Notes: a model not told the origin generated them from the sequence alone. Positions 1 to 9,407 are shown, counted from the stretch's first letter. The stretch is 64,000 nt of DNA from Algoriphagus machipongonensis (GCF_000166275.1 NZ_CM001023.1:3041001-3105000); one strand, 5' to 3'. A program made the numbers and translations.

Positions 1-2489
1 CTCCCACCTTTTTTGGTATTAAACATGATTACTCCAGCAAATCCTGCCAAACCAAAAATATGGGTATTAGTGGTGTAAATTGAAATTGATTCGACTTCGT
101 TAGTCATATATCTATTTACAACCTCCTGAGCACTTTCTCCTGCCAAATAGAAATACCGTTGTCCATCAATGATCAACAATGGCTCCCCAACATTGAGACC
201 ATAATTGTAATTGCCAAGCTTTCCATTCCCAAATTGCATCCCTATTACAGACCACAAAGGTTGGCCAGCCCAATTGTCTAAATCTTCAGAAGTCACTTTC
301 CTATCAGGCTCCCCATACCCGTAATTATTGTCCTCCAAACGCACTAAAACTTTATCCTCTTTTACAAATTCCTCCAATTCAATATAAGATCCTGAAAAAT
401 CATAGCGAGTCAATTGACCAGTGGATTTTTTAGTTTGGTACTCATATTTCGGGAATGAACCCCTAAATGTCGGAACCGAATTGTCAATTAAACTAACCGC
501 TCCATATGGTCTGTTTTTTTCATCCATCGCAGCAATCGAAATTGTTACAGAATCTGTAAAATTTAAACCTGTGGCTCGGAAATATCCTGAAGAATCGGTC
601 TCCACAATTCCATAATCTTCCAAATCTCCCTGCACAATCGTAATAGGATTGATATAAGGAAACCGCTTTTTAGTACGTTCAAAACTGCCCTGAATCGTAA
701 TGCCATATTCGATTGGAAATTCTTCTATTAATTCAAAATCTGATTTTGCTTTGTCATCCAACCATTCCAATCCTGACTCTAAGGATTTCCTTTGGCTAAA
801 AAACCCTACCAACGTGGGGTCGGTAATTGAAATCGTAAAATCAGTTTCAACATATTCGTCTGTTTGATCCAAGAAACTTAATTCGATTTCTACCACTTTC
901 CTCCCTGAATCCAATTTTTGATTATGACTTAAATTGATGGTCAAATCATCAAAAAACTCTTGCTCATTTAATTCTTGACTGACCAAAACCTGATCCTTTT
1001 CCAAAATCGGCAAAGGAACCAAGGTCATATCCCGATCAGGAAAATTTCGCATCCAATTTGTGTAAGACCGGATGATATAATCAGCTGGCTTCAAAGTATC
1101 TGATAAAACAAAGCCACCGGAAACTGCTCCTTCAGAAATGTAATAGGACTCTCTCTGGACAATTTCATACGAAGGGTTTAAAACCTCCATATAGAGCACT
1201 CTACTCAAAGAATCCTGCATCAACGTATTGTGATAAAGCATTTTAGCATGAAACCAAATAGGTTCTCCAGGGTAGTAATAAGATTTATTGGTGGTAATCC
1301 ATGGCTTTTCTCGAAGGTTGTTGAATTTGGCTAATTCAGATTCTACACTATCCACTTCCGCTAAATTGGACTCGAAATTTTCTGCAGGCTTAAAATCATA
1401 GGGCAAAAACCTTCCTAGCCTCTGTCTTCCCATGTAGCCCGAAAGTTCCACTTGGGTGGGGTCAATAACGATTCCATTTCTGTCTACATCAAAGTAGCCT
1501 CTGGGTGCTGTGATCCAACTGATAGGATGGTAATAATCCGAATAGTATTCGTTTCTCCAGGATTTCTTCTGATAATGAATCTCGTAGTCGTCAGGAAATA
1601 TCACTCTGAAATTTCCGTTTCGTAGAGGAATCCTCCGAATGGAATCCTGGGAGACAAAATCTACTGACTTCCCTAGTTCTTCCTGTAATACATTTGTCCT
1701 CAGTTCATTAAAAAAATGCTGATTTTTCCTATAGATAATAAAGCCTTCTTTCTCCACCTCTCTCACCAAAAGGGATCTGAAAAAGTGTCTTGAAGAACCC
1801 AAATAAGAACTTTCCTTTAAATCATCCTTTGACTTTTGAATCAGGGAATCCTTAGAGTTGATTTCTTTAAAATAAGCCAGTCCATAATAAAGTGACTTGC
1901 CTTTATAAAATCTATAATCCTGTAAATAATACTCGATTTCAAACCCCAAAGCTTTATTTTCAACAATCAGAGGTTGATCGGCTGTGGCATGTATGTAATT
2001 TGGGCTCCTTTTGACTTTCACTAGCTCGAAATCCAAAACCCAAGGATTCTGGATTTCCATTTCCTTGAAAATCGGATCATCCGGAACAGCCAAAAACACC
2101 CGTTTGAATCGTTCCAAATGTCTTTCCCATTTCTTGTCTCGTTTGCTCCGGGTTTCTACCTCTGTCAAAACATTTTCCAAAGGTTCCAATTCAAAATTAG
2201 CTTCAATCAAGTTTTTCCCTCTGGTTTCCAACTTTTGAGTGCTGGTACGAAAACCAACGAATGAGGCCACTAACTCTAAGGAAGACGGTAAATCTGATAG
2301 GATCAGGAACTCCCCTTTTTCATTGGTAGTGGAACCTATCGTCGTATTATTGATAAATACATTGGTGAACTGAAGTGGCTCTTTGGTTTTGGAATTGATA
2401 ACCTTCCCACGAATCGTTTGACCAAAAGTCTGTAATTCTATCAGAAACAAAAAAATTAAAACAACAACCTGTAAAGGCTTAAAAATCAT
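1..2489 (-). CDS. CarboxypepD-reg / MG2-like / plug-domain surface protein (3' end beyond the window)
   Basis: An open frame runs from ATG at 2489 to the left edge (829 residues seen, no stop), so the C-terminus is missing. Residues 1-24 form a signal peptide ending near TFGQ. A CarboxypepD-reg-like beta-sandwich follows (about 25-100, starting IRGKVINSKTKEPLQFTNVF). Around residue 400, YYYPGEPIWFHAKM resembles the MG2 start of alpha-macroglobulin-like proteins. From about residue 770, EPLLIIDGQRYF through GVIMFNTKKG resembles a TonB-receptor plug domain. No beta-barrel is visible and little length remains after the plug. In Bacteroidota such proteins are exported and often called plug-domain proteins; their substrate is unknown. 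The domain reading is from motifs only. Confidence 0.8.
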   Translation of the reverse strand, partial: MIFKPLQVVVLIFLFLIELQTFGQTIRGKVINSKTKEPLQFTNVFINNTTIGSTTNEKGEFLILSDLPSSLELVASFVGFRTSTQKLETRGKNLIEANFELEPLENVLTEVETRSKRDKKWERHLERFKRVFLAVPDDPIFKEMEIQNPWVLDFELVKVKRSPNYIHATADQPLIVENKALGFEIEYYLQDYRFYKGKSLYYGLAYFKEINSKDSLIQKSKDDLKESSYLGSSRHFFRSLLVREVEKEGFIIYRKNQHFFNELRTNVLQEELGKSVDFVSQDSIRRIPLRNGNFRVIFPDDYEIHYQKKSWRNEYYSDYYHPISWITAPRGYFDVDRNGIVIDPTQVELSGYMGRQRLGRFLPYDFKPAENFESNLAEVDSVESELAKFNNLREKPWITTNKSYYYPGEPIWFHAKMLYHNTLMQDSLSRVLYMEVLNPSYEIVQRESYYISEGAVSGGFVLSDTLKPADYIIRSYTNWMRNFPDRDMTLVPLPILEKDQVLVSQELNEQEFFDDLTINLSHNQKLDSGRKVVEIELSFLDQTDEYVETDFTISITDPTLVGFFSQRKSLESGLEWLDDKAKSDFELIEEFPIEYGITIQGSFERTKKRFPYINPITIVQGDLEDYGIVETDSSGYFRATGLNFTDSVTISIAAMDEKNRPYGAVSLIDNSVPTFRGSFPKYEYQTKKSTGQLTRYDFSGSYIELEEFVKEDKVLVRLEDNNYGYGEPDRKVTSEDLDNWAGQPLWSVIGMQFGNGKLGNYNYGLNVGEPLLIIDGQRYFYLAGESAQEVVNRYMTNEVESISIYTTNTHIFGLAGFAGVIMFNTKKGG

Positions 2490-2549
2490 GGGTATTTTGG
2501 GTTTAAACTAAAACCAATATACCAAATCAGAATTAATTATTTCGTAAAA

Positions 2550-2574
2550 AAAACCGCCCTTTTGGGGCGGTTTT
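2550..2574 (-). terminator. Rho-independent terminator after the arginine decarboxylase gene
   Basis: CCGCCC (2554-2559) pairs with GGGCGG (2565-2570), extended by four A-T pairs. On the minus strand the stem is followed by eight T residues. It starts 5 bases past the stop of the decarboxylase gene and separates it from the surface-protein gene downstream. Confidence 0.85.
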
Positions 2575-2579
2575 AAGTA

Positions 2580-3968
2580 TTAATATCCTAATGTCTTCAA
2601 CATACTTTCTTCTGTCTGATCTTCCCTGAATAATCGATGTACAACTTTTCCATCCTCATCTCGGTCGATCAGCACATGTTTAGGTGCTGGAATCAGGCAA
2701 TGCTGAATTCCTCCATAGCCTCCCAACGATTCCTGATAGGCTCCCGTGTGGAAAAATCCAAGATATTGCTTCTTTCCGTTATCCGGCTTTGGAAGGTAAA
2801 TATTGAATTGATGCGCTTCTGAATTATAGTAATCCATGCTATCACAAGTCAAGCCTCCCAGGTTGATATTATGGTAAGTTTCATCCCAATTATTAATAGC
2901 TAGCATGATGTATTTCTGATTCAAACCCCAACTATCCGGCAATTGGGTAATGAATGAGCCATCAATCATATACCAAAGCTCTTTATCATTCTGAAGCTTT
3001 TCATCCAAGACTGAATACAATACTGCACCACTCTCTCCTACTGTAAAGGATCCAAATTCTGTAAAGATATTCGGCTCGGTGGTATTGTTTTTGGCACACA
3101 TCCATTTAATATTCTTGACAATCTGATCTGCCATATATTGGTAGTCATAATCAAAGAAGACATTGGTCTTGATTGGCCAGCCTCCCCCGATATCCATGGT
3201 ATCAAGCGTAGGAGCAACTTTCTTCAGATCCACATATTTTTGAATGAATCGAGTCAATTCTGACCAATAATATGCTGTATCCTTGATTCCAGAGTTGATG
3301 AAGAAATGAAGCATTTTCAAGCTTACCAAAGGATGGTCCTTGATTTTTTCTTCGTAAAGCTTGATGATATCATTGTATCTCACACCTAATCTGGAAGTAT
3401 AAAAACCAAATTTAGGTTCTTCATCTGCGGCGATTCTAATCCCCACTTGAAATGGTACTTTGACATGCTCAAGATAATAATCGATTTCGCTTAGATTATC
3501 GAGAATAGGCACACAGTTTACAAAACCATCATTGAGCAATTCAGCGATATACTGCTTGTACAAGTCTCGCTTGAAACCATTACAGATGATAAAAGTATTC
3601 TTAGTGATTTTTCCTTTTGCGTATAAGCTTCTCACCAAAGGAATATCAAAGGTGGAAGAAGTTTCGATATGGATATCGTTCTTCAAAGCCTCATCTAGGA
3701 CAAAGCTAAAATGGGAGGATTTAGTGCAATAGCAATAGGTATATTTTCCTTGATAATCGTGGGCTTGGATTGCATTATTGAAATAGGTCTTCGCCTTTTG
3801 AATATTTTCTGAAATCTTTGGCAGATAAGTGAGCTTAAGTGGGGTACCATATTCCTCTATGATCTCCATCATATTCACACCATTAAAAAATAATTCATTG
3901 TTTTCAACGTGAAATTCTTTGGTAGGAAAATCAAAAGTTTGTTGAATAAGATCAATGTATCTGTTCAT
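2580..3968 (-). CDS. Arginine decarboxylase-like PLP enzyme (fold III)
   Basis: This is a 462-residue enzyme of the alanine-racemase-fold decarboxylases (LysA/SpeA/NspC superfamily). Lys83 in YCYCTKSSH is the probable PLP Schiff-base residue. MDIGGGWP is the glycine-rich phosphate-binding loop, and GGLTCDSMDYY holds the Cys-Asp pair that acts on substrate from the partner subunit. It is shorter than E. coli SpeA (about 660 residues) and lacks its extra domains, but resembles proteins named arginine decarboxylase in Bacteroidota. I chose ATG 3968 (MNRYIDLI); the frame is open 34 codons further upstream, but those residues look like untranslated sequence. Arginine as substrate is supported by the nearby ureohydrolase and argS; a diaminopimelate or other carboxyl substrate is not excluded. 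Confidence 0.8.
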   Translation of the reverse strand: MNRYIDLIQQTFDFPTKEFHVENNELFFNGVNMMEIIEEYGTPLKLTYLPKISENIQKAKTYFNNAIQAHDYQGKYTYCYCTKSSHFSFVLDEALKNDIHIETSSTFDIPLVRSLYAKGKITKNTFIICNGFKRDLYKQYIAELLNDGFVNCVPILDNLSEIDYYLEHVKVPFQVGIRIAADEEPKFGFYTSRLGVRYNDIIKLYEEKIKDHPLVSLKMLHFFINSGIKDTAYYWSELTRFIQKYVDLKKVAPTLDTMDIGGGWPIKTNVFFDYDYQYMADQIVKNIKWMCAKNNTTEPNIFTEFGSFTVGESGAVLYSVLDEKLQNDKELWYMIDGSFITQLPDSWGLNQKYIMLAINNWDETYHNINLGGLTCDSMDYYNSEAHQFNIYLPKPDNGKKQYLGFFHTGAYQESLGGYGGIQHCLIPAPKHVLIDRDEDGKVVHRLFREDQTEESMLKTLGY

Positions 3969-4095
3969 TTTAAACTTGGTTATGTGTGGTATTATGGATA
4001 CAAAAATTGTTCTTTCTCTGATGATATCAAATGAAAAAAGGACAAATCCAAGTGGAAATGCCCTAATCACCTTATAAAGAAAACTTTTAGCTCAG

Positions 4096-4530
4096 TTAAT
4101 CAACTAATAATGAGCGATGTAAAAGGCTCTGTTCTGATCTAAATCTCAATTGATTTTCTATCACCTCTTTAAGTACCCCTTTAAATTTCACTTCTTTTTG
4201 CAACAAAAGAACCACTTGGGTAAAAAACCGGTCTACTTCCTCTTGATCAACAACTTGGTAGGTGAAGAAAATTGATTTTTCTTGAATTGAATATCTTAAT
4301 TCCAAAGAGTTAGGTTTGCCCAAACCTATCAAGCCTCTAAATAATGGGAATAGTTTTTCGCCTCCACTTTCCAATTGAAACATGCCTTGCATTATCTCAC
4401 CAGAATTATTACAAAAGAATTTCACCAAATCATTCTGGCTAATTACTTCTTGAAAAATCTTAGAATAGTTCTTTTCAGTAGAAACTACTTCATTATTCAA
4501 AGATGAAAACTGATAAGATAAAGCGCTCAT
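4096..4530 (-). CDS. Uncharacterised 144-residue protein
   Basis: I do not recognise this family. The protein is soluble-looking, with no signal peptide or membrane segment. It has a single Cys in VKFFCNNSG and a basic C-terminal stretch (NQLRFRSEQSLLHRSLLVD). Predicted beta-rich segments (SGEIMQGMFQLESG, LELRYSIQEKSIFFTYQVV) precede a helical C-terminal third. It lies between the aminotransferase and decarboxylase genes on the same strand, 127 bp upstream of the decarboxylase start. A Bacteroidota -7 box precedes it, so the two may be co-transcribed. Codon use and composition match the neighbours. Confidence 0.6.
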   Translation of the reverse strand: MSALSYQFSSLNNEVVSTEKNYSKIFQEVISQNDLVKFFCNNSGEIMQGMFQLESGGEKLFPLFRGLIGLGKPNSLELRYSIQEKSIFFTYQVVDQEEVDRFFTQVVLLLQKEVKFKGVLKEVIENQLRFRSEQSLLHRSLLVD

Positions 4531-4558
4531 TTTTTCTGAGTTTATGTATATGATGCTT

Positions 4559-4566
4559 CAAATTTA
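4559..4566 (-). promoter_or_regulatory. Candidate Bacteroidota -7 promoter box
   Basis: CAAATTTA on the plus strand reads TAAATTTG on the minus strand, an exact match to TAnnTTTG. It lies 29 bases upstream of ATG 4530. I see no good TTTG -33 element at the expected spacing. Confidence 0.35.
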
Positions 4567-4659
4567 AAATCAATATCTCACTTTTCCTATATTCCCTATT
4601 CTTTTTATAGGGTATTAATCAGAAAAAAGTTTTAACTGATTGTTTTTCAGTATTTTAAT

Positions 4660-5811
4660 TTAAAATAAATTTGAAGAATTAAGCTTATCTAAGGCTTCCA
4701 GTAATTCAGAATCAGACTTAGCAAAACAAAAACGTAAAATCTTATGATCTTCTTTTTGATTAAAAAACACTGAAATCGGAATACATGCCACCCCTACTTC
4801 TTTACACATCTTAACAGACAGTTCATAATCTGAAATTGATGAAAGATGTTTATATGAGACCAGTTGGAAAAAACTTCCCTGAGATGGAGTAAACTTAAAA
4901 TCAGTTTCTGAAAGTCCAGAACAAAACAAGTCCCTTTTCTTTTGGTAAAACCCTGGCAGGTCTAGATACTTTCTTTCATCTTTCAAGTATTCAGCCAAAG
5001 CAAATTGTAAAGGTGTAGCAGTGCTGAAAGTTACGAACTGATGAACTTTCCTGAACTCAATAGAAAGTGGCTTTGGAGCGAGGCAATATCCAATCTTCCA
5101 ACCCGTAACATGAAAGGTCTTCCCAAATGAGCCGCAAATAAATGTTCGTTCTTTTAAAACTGGGTGGCACATCAAAGAAAGGTGCTTTCTTCCATCAAAA
5201 ATAATGTGTTCATAGACTTCATCACTGATGATGAAAATATTCTTATCCCGAACTAAGCCTGCTAGGGTATCTAAATCTTGCTTTGTCCAAACATAACCAC
5301 TTGGATTATGGGGATTATTGACCATTATCACCCGAGTTTTTTCAGTTATGGCATCCTTCACTCGATCCCAATCCACTGAAAATTCAGGTATATTGAGGGG
5401 AACAAATACAGCAACCCCTCCTGAAAGCTTAACAGCCGGGGCATAGGAATCATAGGCTGGCTCTAGCAAAATCACCTCATCACCAGGTTGAACCACTGCC
5501 GAGACTGCTGAAAAAAGCGCATCTGTTGCTCCAGAAACTATGGTTACTTCAGATTCAGAGTTATAGTCTACCTGATATAAACTCTTGGTTTTCTCGCTTA
5601 AAATTTCTCTCAATTCAGGAATCCCTGTCATGGGAGCGTATTGATTCTTTCCTTCCTTCATAAAGCGCGTAACCAAATCCACCAAGTAAGGGTCACAATC
5701 AAACCCTGGAAATCCCTGCGAGAGGTTAATAGCCTTTGATTCATTGGCCAATTGAGACATGACGGTGAATATGGTTGTTCCTACATCAGGAAGTTTCGAA
5801 GGCAGGTTCAT
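4660..5811 (-). CDS. Class I/II aminotransferase, YbdL-type methionine aminotransferase
   Basis: A 383-residue fold-type I PLP aminotransferase. It follows E. coli YbdL (methionine/phenylalanine/histidine:2-oxoacid aminotransferase) closely, with landmarks SKLPDVGTTIFTVMSQLA, INLSQGFPGFD, NQYAPMTGIPELRE, NNPHNPSG and SDEVYEHI. Lys231 in GSFGKTFHVTGWK is the Schiff-base lysine. The YbdL-specific FSTATPLQFALA segment follows. In Bacteroidota this enzyme is usually tied to methionine salvage or general amino-acid transamination. It is transcribed away from the arginase-like gene, with 184 bp between the two starts. Kynurenine aminotransferase is the main alternative name, as the families are close. 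Confidence 0.85.
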   Translation of the reverse strand: MNLPSKLPDVGTTIFTVMSQLANESKAINLSQGFPGFDCDPYLVDLVTRFMKEGKNQYAPMTGIPELREILSEKTKSLYQVDYNSESEVTIVSGATDALFSAVSAVVQPGDEVILLEPAYDSYAPAVKLSGGVAVFVPLNIPEFSVDWDRVKDAITEKTRVIMVNNPHNPSGYVWTKQDLDTLAGLVRDKNIFIISDEVYEHIIFDGRKHLSLMCHPVLKERTFICGSFGKTFHVTGWKIGYCLAPKPLSIEFRKVHQFVTFSTATPLQFALAEYLKDERKYLDLPGFYQKKRDLFCSGLSETDFKFTPSQGSFFQLVSYKHLSSISDYELSVKMCKEVGVACIPISVFFNQKEDHKILRFCFAKSDSELLEALDKLNSSNLF

Positions 5812-5947
5812 AAAAGAGTTTTAATTTTTTTAGGAGATACAATATCGGAAATCTTAATCTTTCTAATTGAGGCCCCATAAAATGAAATGCATATCATTTT
5901 AAATAAAAGCATCCTGTTTAATCAAGACGATTTTCAAGCAAAATTGC

Positions 5948-5955
5948 TAGTTTTG
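5948..5955 (+). promoter_or_regulatory. Candidate -7 promoter box of the arginase-like gene
   Basis: TAGTTTTG matches TAnnTTTG exactly, 40 bases before ATG 5996, in the divergent spacer with the aminotransferase gene. The -33 side is not convincing. Confidence 0.4.
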
Positions 5956-5995
5956 CAGACCTCAAAAGACCCAATATAACTAAAACAAAACTTGC

Positions 5996-6946
5996 ATGAG
6001 AGATATAAGATTAGTGGAAGTCAGGTCTGAAATTGCTGCTGGCACTCGTGGTGCGAGCCTAGGCATTGATGCACTCAAAGTGGCAAGCTTGGATAAGAAG
6101 TCAGATTTCTTCACTCAATTTGACCCGATCAATGTTCCTGATGCAAATAATTACCTCTGGAAAGGAAACAAGTTTCCACATGCTAAATACATCGATGGTG
6201 TCTACCAGGTTTTGAAAAATGTCTATAGCACTATTGAGTCTCTAAGGATGGAGAAAAAGTTTCCAATTGTCCTTGCAGGTGATCATAGTACCGCTGCAGG
6301 AACAATAATGGGTATTAAAGCCGCAGATCCAAAAAAGAGATTAGGGGTAATTTGGATTGATGCACATGCGGATTTACACACGCCTTTTACCACTCCTTCG
6401 GGGAATATGCATGGGATGCCGCTAGCCATGTGTGGAAGAACTGATAATATCGATTGTCAGGTAAATTCCCCAGATGAGGATACATTGATTTATTGGGAAA
6501 AAATCAAAAACATTGGAGGAGAATTCCCAAAAATTGACCTACAAGACATCGTATTTATTACGGTAAGGGATACGGAAGAACCTGAAAATCACTTGATGAA
6601 AGAATATGGCATCAGAAATTTCAGCACGAAAGAGGTGAGAGAAAAAGGAGTCAAGGCGATCGCTACCCAAGCTTTGGAGCAATTGAAAGATTGTGATCAG
6701 GTTTACATCTCTTTTGATGTAGATAGTTTGGATAGCTCGATTTCAGTTGGCACCGGAACACCTGTTGCCGATGGATTAACAGTAGAGGAAGCAATTCAGC
6801 TTAATGCCGAATTAATCAAGGATAAGCGTGTTTGCTGCTGGGAAATCGTAGAAGTAAATCCAACTTTGGATTCTGAAAACCTCATGGCAGAAAATGCTTT
6901 TGAAGTATTGGAAGTAACTACAAAATCTCTGGTTGATAACTTTTAA
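5996..6946 (+). CDS. Arginase-family ureohydrolase
   Basis: A 316-residue binuclear-manganese ureohydrolase. Metal ligands are visible: His97 in AGDHS, the DAHAD cluster (122-126), and Asp241/Asp243 in SFDVDSLD. The loop TPFTTPSGNMHGMPLA (129-144) matches arginases (TPLTTTSGNLHGQP in animal arginase I) rather than the loop of agmatinases, and TGTPVADGLT is also arginase-like. The likely reaction is arginine to ornithine plus urea, in the cytosol. The arginine decarboxylase-like gene about 2 kb away leaves agmatinase (agmatine to putrescine) as the alternative. The start ATG follows an exact -7 box. argS begins 74 bp downstream on the same strand. Confidence 0.85.
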   Translation: MRDIRLVEVRSEIAAGTRGASLGIDALKVASLDKKSDFFTQFDPINVPDANNYLWKGNKFPHAKYIDGVYQVLKNVYSTIESLRMEKKFPIVLAGDHSTAAGTIMGIKAADPKKRLGVIWIDAHADLHTPFTTPSGNMHGMPLAMCGRTDNIDCQVNSPDEDTLIYWEKIKNIGGEFPKIDLQDIVFITVRDTEEPENHLMKEYGIRNFSTKEVREKGVKAIATQALEQLKDCDQVYISFDVDSLDSSISVGTGTPVADGLTVEEAIQLNAELIKDKRVCCWEIVEVNPTLDSENLMAENAFEVLEVTTKSLVDNF

Positions 6947-7020
6947 CCCGAATAACGCCCCAACTATTAATTAAAACCAAAGCAATAGAATTTGCCATTC
7001 AACCTGCTTTTTATATCAAT

Positions 7021-8811
7021 ATGAATATACAAGAATCAATTATTTCAGGGATACAACTGGCTTTCCAGAACATCTACAATCACGAGGTGCCTCTAGCAAA
7101 TTTAAGTCTGGCTCCTACCAGGAAAGAATTTGAAGGGACTTATACCTTTGTTGTTTTCCCATATTTGAAAGTTACTCAGTCAACTCCAGAAAATACTGCA
7201 AATCAAATCGGGGAATATCTAAAAGCAAATGTCCCCGAAGTTGCTGGGTTCAATGTGGTGAAAGGTTTCCTTAATTTAGAGTTAAATGAGCTTATTTGGC
7301 TGGATGTTTTTCAAGGCTTATATGCTGACGAAAGTCTGGGGCAATTACCTAGTAACGGGCAGAAGGTTATGGTGGAGTATTCTTCACCCAATACCAACAA
7401 GCCACTACACTTAGGGCATTTAAGAAATAATTTTCTTGGTTATTCTGTTGCAGAAATTCTGAAAGCCAATGGATATGAGGTAATTAAAGCTAACCTGGTC
7501 AATGATCGTGGAATTCACATCTGTAAATCTATGGTGGCTTACCAGAAATTTGGAAATGGAGAAACTCCTGAATCTTCCGGATTAAAAGGTGATCACCTGG
7601 CAGGTAAATACTATGTAATCTTTGACAAAGAATACAAAAAAGAAATTGTTGCCTTAAAGGAAAAAGGATATTCAGAGGAAGAGGCAAAGAAAAATGCTCC
7701 CCTACTCCTTGAAGCCCAGGAAATGCTTCGTAAATGGGAAGCAAAAGATGAAGAAGTAATCAGTCTCTGGAAGCAAATGAATGCTTGGGTATACGCTGGG
7801 TTTGATAAAACTTATCAGACGATGGGAGTTGATTTTGATAAGTACTACTATGAATCAGACACTTATTTACTTGGTAAAGACATTGTAGAGGAAGGGCTAA
7901 AAAATGAGGTGTTTTTCAAAAAAGAAAATGGCTCAGTTTGGGTAGACCTCTCAGGAGAAGGCTTGGATGAAAAGCTGGTTCTACGCTCAGATGGAACTTC
8001 GGTTTATATCACCCAAGATATGGGGACAGCCGATTTGAAATATGATGATTTCAAAATTGACAAATCCGTTTATGTAGTGGGTAATGAACAAGATTATCAC
8101 TTTGATGTCTTGTTTAAGATCATGCAAAAACTGGGACGCCCTTATGGTAATGGACTTTATCACCTTTCTTACGGAATGGTCGATTTGCCTTCTGGAAAAA
8201 TGAAGTCCCGTGAAGGTACAGTGGTAGATGCCGATGATCTCATGCAAGAAATGGTTGATACGGCTGCTAAGCACACTGAGGAACTCGGTAAAATTGATGG
8301 CTTTAATAAAGAACAAGCTGCGGAGCTTTACGAAATCTTAGGGTTGGGCGCACTAAAATATTTCCTTTTGAAGGTCGATCCTAAAAAACGTATGTTGTTT
8401 AACCCACAAGAGTCTATTGAATTTCAAGGAAACACGGGACCTTTTATCCAATATTCTCATGCTCGAATCAAATCCATTCTACGAAAAGCAGATCAAATTG
8501 GGGTAGAATATCAAAAACCTGATCTTTCTGGAATCACCAAATTGGAGGAGTCAGAATCTAGTCTTATTTTCATGTTAGGAGATTTTAAGAAAAAAATCAA
8601 ACTGGCAGGTGATGATTTAGCACCTTCCATTATTGCTCAATACCTATTTGATTTAGCAAAAGAATATAATCGGTTTTATGCTGATCTCCCTATATTCCAT
8701 GAAAGCGATAATGCGATCCAGGCATTACGCGTGGCTTTATCCGCTTTAACCGCTAAAACAATCAATAAAGGGATGAGTTTACTAGGAATACAGGTACCCG
8801 AAAGAATGTAA
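7021..8811 (+). CDS. argS: Arginyl-tRNA synthetase
   Basis: A 596-residue class I aminoacyl-tRNA synthetase, full length. The N-terminal Arg_S additional domain (about 1-85) contacts the tRNA D-loop. The catalytic HIGH-type motif is in SSPNTNKPLHLGHLRN (121-136). The KMSKS-type loop is GKMKSREGTVVDADD (about 391-405), and the ArgS signature EFQGNTGPFIQYSHAR follows. The C-terminal DALR anticodon-binding domain ends LLGIQVPERM. It charges tRNA-Arg. The glutathione peroxidase gene starts 2 bases after its stop, so the two are probably on one transcript. Confidence 0.98.
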   Translation: MNIQESIISGIQLAFQNIYNHEVPLANLSLAPTRKEFEGTYTFVVFPYLKVTQSTPENTANQIGEYLKANVPEVAGFNVVKGFLNLELNELIWLDVFQGLYADESLGQLPSNGQKVMVEYSSPNTNKPLHLGHLRNNFLGYSVAEILKANGYEVIKANLVNDRGIHICKSMVAYQKFGNGETPESSGLKGDHLAGKYYVIFDKEYKKEIVALKEKGYSEEEAKKNAPLLLEAQEMLRKWEAKDEEVISLWKQMNAWVYAGFDKTYQTMGVDFDKYYYESDTYLLGKDIVEEGLKNEVFFKKENGSVWVDLSGEGLDEKLVLRSDGTSVYITQDMGTADLKYDDFKIDKSVYVVGNEQDYHFDVLFKIMQKLGRPYGNGLYHLSYGMVDLPSGKMKSREGTVVDADDLMQEMVDTAAKHTEELGKIDGFNKEQAAELYEILGLGALKYFLLKVDPKKRMLFNPQESIEFQGNTGPFIQYSHARIKSILRKADQIGVEYQKPDLSGITKLEESESSLIFMLGDFKKKIKLAGDDLAPSIIAQYLFDLAKEYNRFYADLPIFHESDNAIQALRVALSALTAKTINKGMSLLGIQVPERM

Positions 8812-8813
8812 TT

Positions 8814-9407
8814 ATGAAAAATCTAATTTTTGCCCTTTGTATCACCATGCTTTTTTCATGTCAGAGAACTGGCCAGAATCAGCAAATTGTCCAAGCCGGA
8901 CTCATCACGCTTCCCTCTTTTGAAAAAGCTCCCTCCTTTTATGATTTTAAATTAAAGGACCTGGATGGAAATGAAGTAGACTTTAGCGAGTATAAAGGAA
9001 AAAAGATTTTGGTTGTCAATGTAGCTTCCAAATGTGGTTACACTCCTCAATATGAAGCACTTCAGGAATTGAATGAGAAATATGGCGAGAAAGTCCAGGT
9101 TTTAGGTTTTCCTGCAAATAATTTTGGAGGTCAAGAGCCTGGTTCCAATGAGGAAATCAAGTCATTTTGTTCTGAAAACTATGGAGTTACATTCCCAGTT
9201 TTTGAAAAAATCTCTGTTAAAGGCTTTGACAAGCACCCATTGTATAGATGGTTGACTGACAAAGATCAAAATGGCTGGAACAATCAGGAGCCTACTTGGA
9301 ATTTCTGCAAATACTTAATTAATGAAAAAGGTGAACTAGTGAAGTTTTACCCTTCCGATGTCACCCCAATGAGTGAGGAAATCTTAACGGCAATTGGCGC
9401 TTCCTAA
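8814..9407 (+). CDS. Glutathione peroxidase-like thiol peroxidase, lipoprotein
   Basis: A 197-residue GPx-family peroxidase with a lipoprotein signal ending LFSC (Cys16), so it is probably anchored in the envelope facing the periplasm. The peroxidatic site is NVASKCGYTPQYEAL, with Cys rather than selenocysteine. Gln in FPANNFGGQEPGS, and Trp/Asn in WNFCKYLI complete the catalytic tetrad. Like most bacterial Cys-GPx it probably uses thioredoxin instead of glutathione. It sits 2 bp after argS and 12 bp before menA, suggesting an operon without functional coupling. Confidence 0.92.
   Translation: MKNLIFALCITMLFSCQRTGQNQQIVQAGLITLPSFEKAPSFYDFKLKDLDGNEVDFSEYKGKKILVVNVASKCGYTPQYEALQELNEKYGEKVQVLGFPANNFGGQEPGSNEEIKSFCSENYGVTFPVFEKISVKGFDKHPLYRWLTDKDQNGWNNQEPTWNFCKYLINEKGELVKFYPSDVTPMSEEILTAIGAS

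Noticed and set aside
5996..6946. Agmatinase (speB) as the first-choice name
   Set aside because: The TTPSGNMHG loop is of the arginase type; agmatinase is kept only as an alternative.
7987..8316. 109-residue minus-strand frame inside argS
   Set aside because: It lies wholly opposite the argS catalytic region, and its protein looks like antisense translation; no family features.
8814..9407. Selenocysteine glutathione peroxidase
   Set aside because: The codon at the active site is TGT (Cys), not TGA.
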